From: an uncultured Chromatiaceae bacterium
GTDB taxonomy: Bacteria; Pseudomonadota; Gammaproteobacteria; Enterobacterales; Alteromonadaceae
Length of the DNA: 38,073 bases
Assembly: GCA_946482325.1 (NCBI GenBank)
Contig: CAMLRA010000021.1
Span: 1-38,073 of the forward strand
Reading direction: 5' to 3'
Positions within the stretch are counted from its first letter, which is position 1, and each line of letters begins with the position of its first letter. Shown here piece by piece: positions 35,568 through 38,073 of this stretch. The translations under genes and the position numbers were made by a program. The notes under the pieces were generated by a model. It saw only the letters and a program-made list of their open reading frames with translations. It did no database searches and had not been told where the DNA came from.

Positions 35568-36059
35568 ATGCGCCATATTATTGCAGTACTGCTGGAAAAC
35601 GAATCCGGCGCCTTAGCCCGTGTCGTGGGTTTATTTGCCCAGCGCGGTTACAACATTGATTCGCTGACGGTTGCAGCGACAGAAGACCCGACCATGTCGC
35701 GGTTGACGCTGGTGACCCGTGGCGACGATCAGGTCATCGAACAAATCACCAAACAGCTGCATAAGCTGATTGAAGTAGTAAAACTGACTGACTTAAGTGA
35801 AAGTGCACACATCGAACGTGAGCTGATGATGGTGAAAGTCAAAGCCAGCGGCGCACAACGCGAAGAAGTCAAACGCAACGCCGACATTTTCCGCGGCCAG
35901 ATCATCGATGTGTCACCCACCACCTATACCATTCAGGTGGTCGGCACCTCGGAGAAACTGGAAGCTTTTATCGAAGCGCTGGAAGGCACACAAATTCTGG
36001 AAACCGTACGTAGCGGTGTCTCAGGTATTTCCCGCGGCGAAAAAGCGTTATCACTCTAA
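35568..36059 (+). CDS. ilvH: Acetolactate synthase, small regulatory subunit
   Basis: This 163-residue subunit is identical in length to E. coli IlvH. It activates the large subunit and confers valine feedback inhibition. The N-terminal ACT domain (1-78) carries LENESGALARVVGLFAQRGY and NIDSLTVAATED, with the Gly and Asn positions known to bind valine. The C-terminal domain (80-163) includes ELMMVKVKASG and RSGVSGISRGEKAL. It is coupled to ilvI by a one-base gap, with GGAG inside the end of ilvI. A strong terminator follows. Confidence 0.97.
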   Translation: MRHIIAVLLENESGALARVVGLFAQRGYNIDSLTVAATEDPTMSRLTLVTRGDDQVIEQITKQLHKLIEVVKLTDLSESAHIERELMMVKVKASGAQREEVKRNADIFRGQIIDVSPTTYTIQVVGTSEKLEAFIEALEGTQILETVRSGVSGISRGEKALSL

Positions 36060-36092
36060 AGCAAAATACTTTTTAGTAGTCAGACTGCAAAT

Positions 36093-36122
36093 AAAAAAGC
36101 CGGCACACTCGCCGGCTTTTTT
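36093..36122. terminator. Bidirectional intrinsic terminator
   Basis: Perfect 12-bp arms AAAAAAGCCGGC/GCCGGCTTTTTT have a 6-nt loop. The T-run on one strand and A-run on the other mean it ends both ilvIH (plus) and the antiporter gene (minus, stop at 36137). Confidence 0.92.
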
Positions 36123-36136
36123 GTCTCAGCAAAACG

Positions 36137-37420
36137 TTACACCTTCATTGCCGCGTTGAATGGTGGCACCGGCGGCTGATCGTCTGGTTTGCTCATATGG
36201 CGGCCGTAGACCAGATGGAACAGCGGTGACGCCATCAGTGTAGTGACAATCGCCATCAGCACCATAATTGAAAACAAACCCTGTTCTATCACACCAAATT
36301 TCAGCGCGATATTGATAATAATCAGTTCCATCAGACCGCGGGCATTCATCAGTGCCCCCACCGCCATGGCAGTACGGTTATCCGCGCCGCCCAGCCGGGC
36401 GGCAGCCCAGCAAGCCACGCCTTTGGCAAAAATCGAGGCGGCCAGAATCGTCAGCGCAATAAACATCACCTCAAAAGACGCCAATACGTTTAACTGTGTT
36501 TTCAGCCCGGAATAAGTAAAAAACATCGGCAACAACACAAAAACTGTGACTTTTTGCAGCCGGGCTGTCACCAGCTCGGTCAATTTGCCACGCGGCATGG
36601 CAATACCGAGCAGGAAACCGCCAAACACAGCATGTAAACCAACCCATTCCATCGCATAAGCTGAAATGGAGAACAGCACAAACACCAGCAATAACTGGGC
36701 AGCAGTCAGCACGCCGGTTTTCTCGACTTTATCTGCCAGTGGCTGCAACCAACCACGCACTTTGGTCAGCATCAGACTGGCGTATATCACGCCGCCGACC
36801 ACGGCTTTAATGGCCAGAATAGTACCGCCGCCAAAGCTGGCTAATACAACAGCCAGTACCACCCAGGCTGCAGCGTCATCAATTGCTCCGGCAGCTAACG
36901 CCAGCGTCCCTAATGCAGTACCCGCCAAACCACGTTCATAAATAATCCGTGCCAGCATCGGAAAGGCTGTGATCGCAATAGCAGCGCCCATAAACAAAGC
37001 CGCATTCGCGTAAGAAATATTGGCAGCAAACAAGCCTGGCGTTTCCAGTAACCACAGACACAATAATGCGCCGACACCAAAAGGCACTATCATACCCGCC
37101 AGGCTGACCCCGATAGCGCTGCGGGCATTTTTGCGAAACAGCTGGGTATTAAACTCGAGGCCAACCAGAAACATATATAAGCCAACACCGAGCTGAGCAC
37201 CGAAATATAAAATCGACATGGTTTCCGCGACAAAAATACTTTTTTGCAGCTCTGGCCAGAACAAACCGAATAATGATGGCCCTAACACTACACCGGCGAT
37301 CATTTCGCCGACGACTTTGGGTTGTCCGATAAATTTTGCCAGATAACCAAATATTTGAGCGGCGACAATTATCAGCGCCAACTGAGGCAGGAACGCCAAA
37401 GCCAAATCGACATAACTCAT
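36137..37420 (-). CDS. CPA2-family cation:proton antiporter (Kef-type membrane domain)
   Basis: This 427-residue integral membrane protein exchanges Na+ or K+ for H+. It has about twelve hydrophobic segments, with the family features GEMIAGVVLGPSLFGLFWP near residue 40, FLVGLEF, and the ion-site region around LAAGAIDDAAAWVVLAVVLA (two adjacent Asp). It has no TrkA-N/RCK domain, so it is the short form, unlike KefB/KefC. The C-terminus is a short polar tail. The ATG at 37418-37420 has a GA-rich ribosome site about 9 nt upstream. It is convergent with ilvIH and shares its terminator; it stands alone. Confidence 0.92.
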   Translation of the reverse strand: MSYVDLALAFLPQLALIIVAAQIFGYLAKFIGQPKVVGEMIAGVVLGPSLFGLFWPELQKSIFVAETMSILYFGAQLGVGLYMFLVGLEFNTQLFRKNARSAIGVSLAGMIVPFGVGALLCLWLLETPGLFAANISYANAALFMGAAIAITAFPMLARIIYERGLAGTALGTLALAAGAIDDAAAWVVLAVVLASFGGGTILAIKAVVGGVIYASLMLTKVRGWLQPLADKVEKTGVLTAAQLLLVFVLFSISAYAMEWVGLHAVFGGFLLGIAMPRGKLTELVTARLQKVTVFVLLPMFFTYSGLKTQLNVLASFEVMFIALTILAASIFAKGVACWAAARLGGADNRTAMAVGALMNARGLMELIIINIALKFGVIEQGLFSIMVLMAIVTTLMASPLFHLVYGRHMSKPDDQPPVPPFNAAMKV

Positions 37421-37735
37421 TGTATATTATCTCTTTATTAACAACTTTTGATAAAATGGTAGTGTGAGCGGTGTTGTCGGTTTGTTCGCCGGCTTGAGTG
37501 CCAGCTGTAGTTTTGTTACCAACATACAGAAGCGTTTTGTACGGTGCAAGCCGTAGATTTGTGCAGCACGACAACTGCTTGATTTGCATTTGAACAAAAG
37601 TATCGGGCTTTATCTCAGCACAAGCTCCGGTGCAAAGCACTGCAAACCCGGTGCCTTTGATGAATATTGACTGGGCAGGGCAAGCGAAATCTGGCATGCT
37701 GGACATCTTCAGTCTGTGGCAGGAAACCGGGAACA
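37421..37735. other. Intergenic region between antiporter and small gene
   Basis: This 315-base region between divergent genes must hold both promoters. I see two direct copies of CCGGTGC in its right part and no credible gene, terminator or named element. Confidence 0.5.
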
Positions 37736-38008
37736 ATGAGTCAGGATCATGGTGATCAGCTTGATCAACAACTGTTATTTGAAGTCATCGAAAATCAACT
37801 GGCAGATGGATATCCGCTGAAAGTCAAAGCCACGCTGATGCGGCTGTGTATGACCGGTCATAGCCGCGAAGACGCCTTAGAACTCATAGCCTGTGCCTTA
37901 GCACCTGAAATGTTTGCGGTGGTTGAACTGGCGCAGGAATTTAATTTGCCGCGTTATGAAGCACATCTGGATTTGTTACCGCAAACCCCATGGATTGAAC
38001 AAGACTGA
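37736..38008 (+). CDS. Small helical protein of unknown function
   Basis: This 90-residue acidic, helical cytoplasmic protein is not one I can name with confidence. The pattern ENQLADGYPLKVKATLMRL, then GHSREDALELIACALAPEMF, looks like a short helical repeat resembling the small bacterial proteins related to DUF1841, but this is from memory of pattern only. The ATG at 37736 is chosen over an in-frame TTG at 37667 because AGGA and GGGA lie just upstream and the extra 23 residues look non-coding. A possible exported-protein gene starts 10 bases after the stop. Confidence 0.7.
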   Translation: MSQDHGDQLDQQLLFEVIENQLADGYPLKVKATLMRLCMTGHSREDALELIACALAPEMFAVVELAQEFNLPRYEAHLDLLPQTPWIEQD

Positions 38009-38018
38009 GCCCATCCTG

Positions 38019-38073
38019 TTGAATATCATCCGCTGGCAATCTATTGCCCTGTTCTGTTGTCTCTGCTCATTAC
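38019..38073 (+). CDS. Possible start of an exported protein, cut by window end
   Basis: From TTG at 38019-38021 the frame reads MNIIRWQSIALFCCLCSL and remains open to the window end. A basic residue followed by a hydrophobic, Cys-rich stretch is typical of a signal peptide, perhaps of a lipoprotein. The start is non-ATG and the ribosome site (GAG) is weak, so this is tentative. Confidence 0.35.
   Translation, partial: MNIIRWQSIALFCCLCSL

Noticed and set aside
1..38073. CRISPR arrays, tRNA or rRNA genes, insertion sequences, prophage genes
   Set aside because: I found no repeat-spacer pattern, no transposase or integrase reading frame, and no tRNA-like cloverleaf in the intergenic gaps.

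Overview
The window looks like a chromosomal segment of a free-living gammaproteobacterium of the Alteromonadales/Chromatiales type (Rheinheimera, Alishewanella and Arsukibacterium would all fit). This is inferred from the gene set: a TIGR01782-type TonB receptor, IlvIH, proteobacterial ArgA, SpeA, a CnoX-like co-chaperone and proBA. It also fits the balanced GC, the Gln-rich proteins and clear Shine-Dalgarno sites. No species can be named from sequence alone. Gene density is high, and I saw no insertion sequence, prophage, tRNA, rRNA or CRISPR array.

Region 1 (1-8.2 kb, mostly minus strand) is cell envelope and sensing: a left-truncated TonB-dependent receptor, a Wzi-like capsule/outer-membrane protein, an M13 metallopeptidase lipoprotein and a methyl-accepting chemotaxis protein. 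Two palindromes sharing the core TGnATACGTATnCA lie in the receptor/wzi gap and look like operators. The first ~110 bases of the window do not look like the receptor that precedes them on the minus strand.

Region 2 (8.3-17.6 kb, plus strand) holds a yjfL-yjfM-yjfC operon (DUF350, DUF1190 lipoprotein, glutathionylspermidine-synthase-like ligase), argA, and a three-gene ABC system. That system consists of an ATPase, a fused GldF-like permease/GldG-like protein and a DUF4340 protein, and it closes with a strong terminator.

Region 3 (17.6-28.6 kb) has a short GlpD-like FAD oxidoreductase, an unrecognised coiled-coil/degenerate-HD protein, proBA, an OmpA-family lipoprotein, divergent speE and speA, and two tandem PlsC-type acyltransferases. 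SpeA and SpeE supply two steps of arginine to spermidine synthesis; agmatinase/agmatine ureohydrolase and SpeD are not in the window.

Region 4 (28.6-38.1 kb) has a SAM methyltransferase, a single-domain CheY-like regulator, a minus-strand cluster (CnoX-like thioredoxin/TPR protein, periplasmic trypsin-like protease, membrane FHA protein overlapping the protease gene), ilvIH with a hairpin-rich leader, a CPA2 antiporter, a 90-residue unknown protein and the start of a probable exported protein.

Most of the window is ordinary core metabolism. The least explained parts are the protease-FHA pair, the degenerate HD protein, the GldFG fusion cassette, the paired palindromes and the anomalous left edge.
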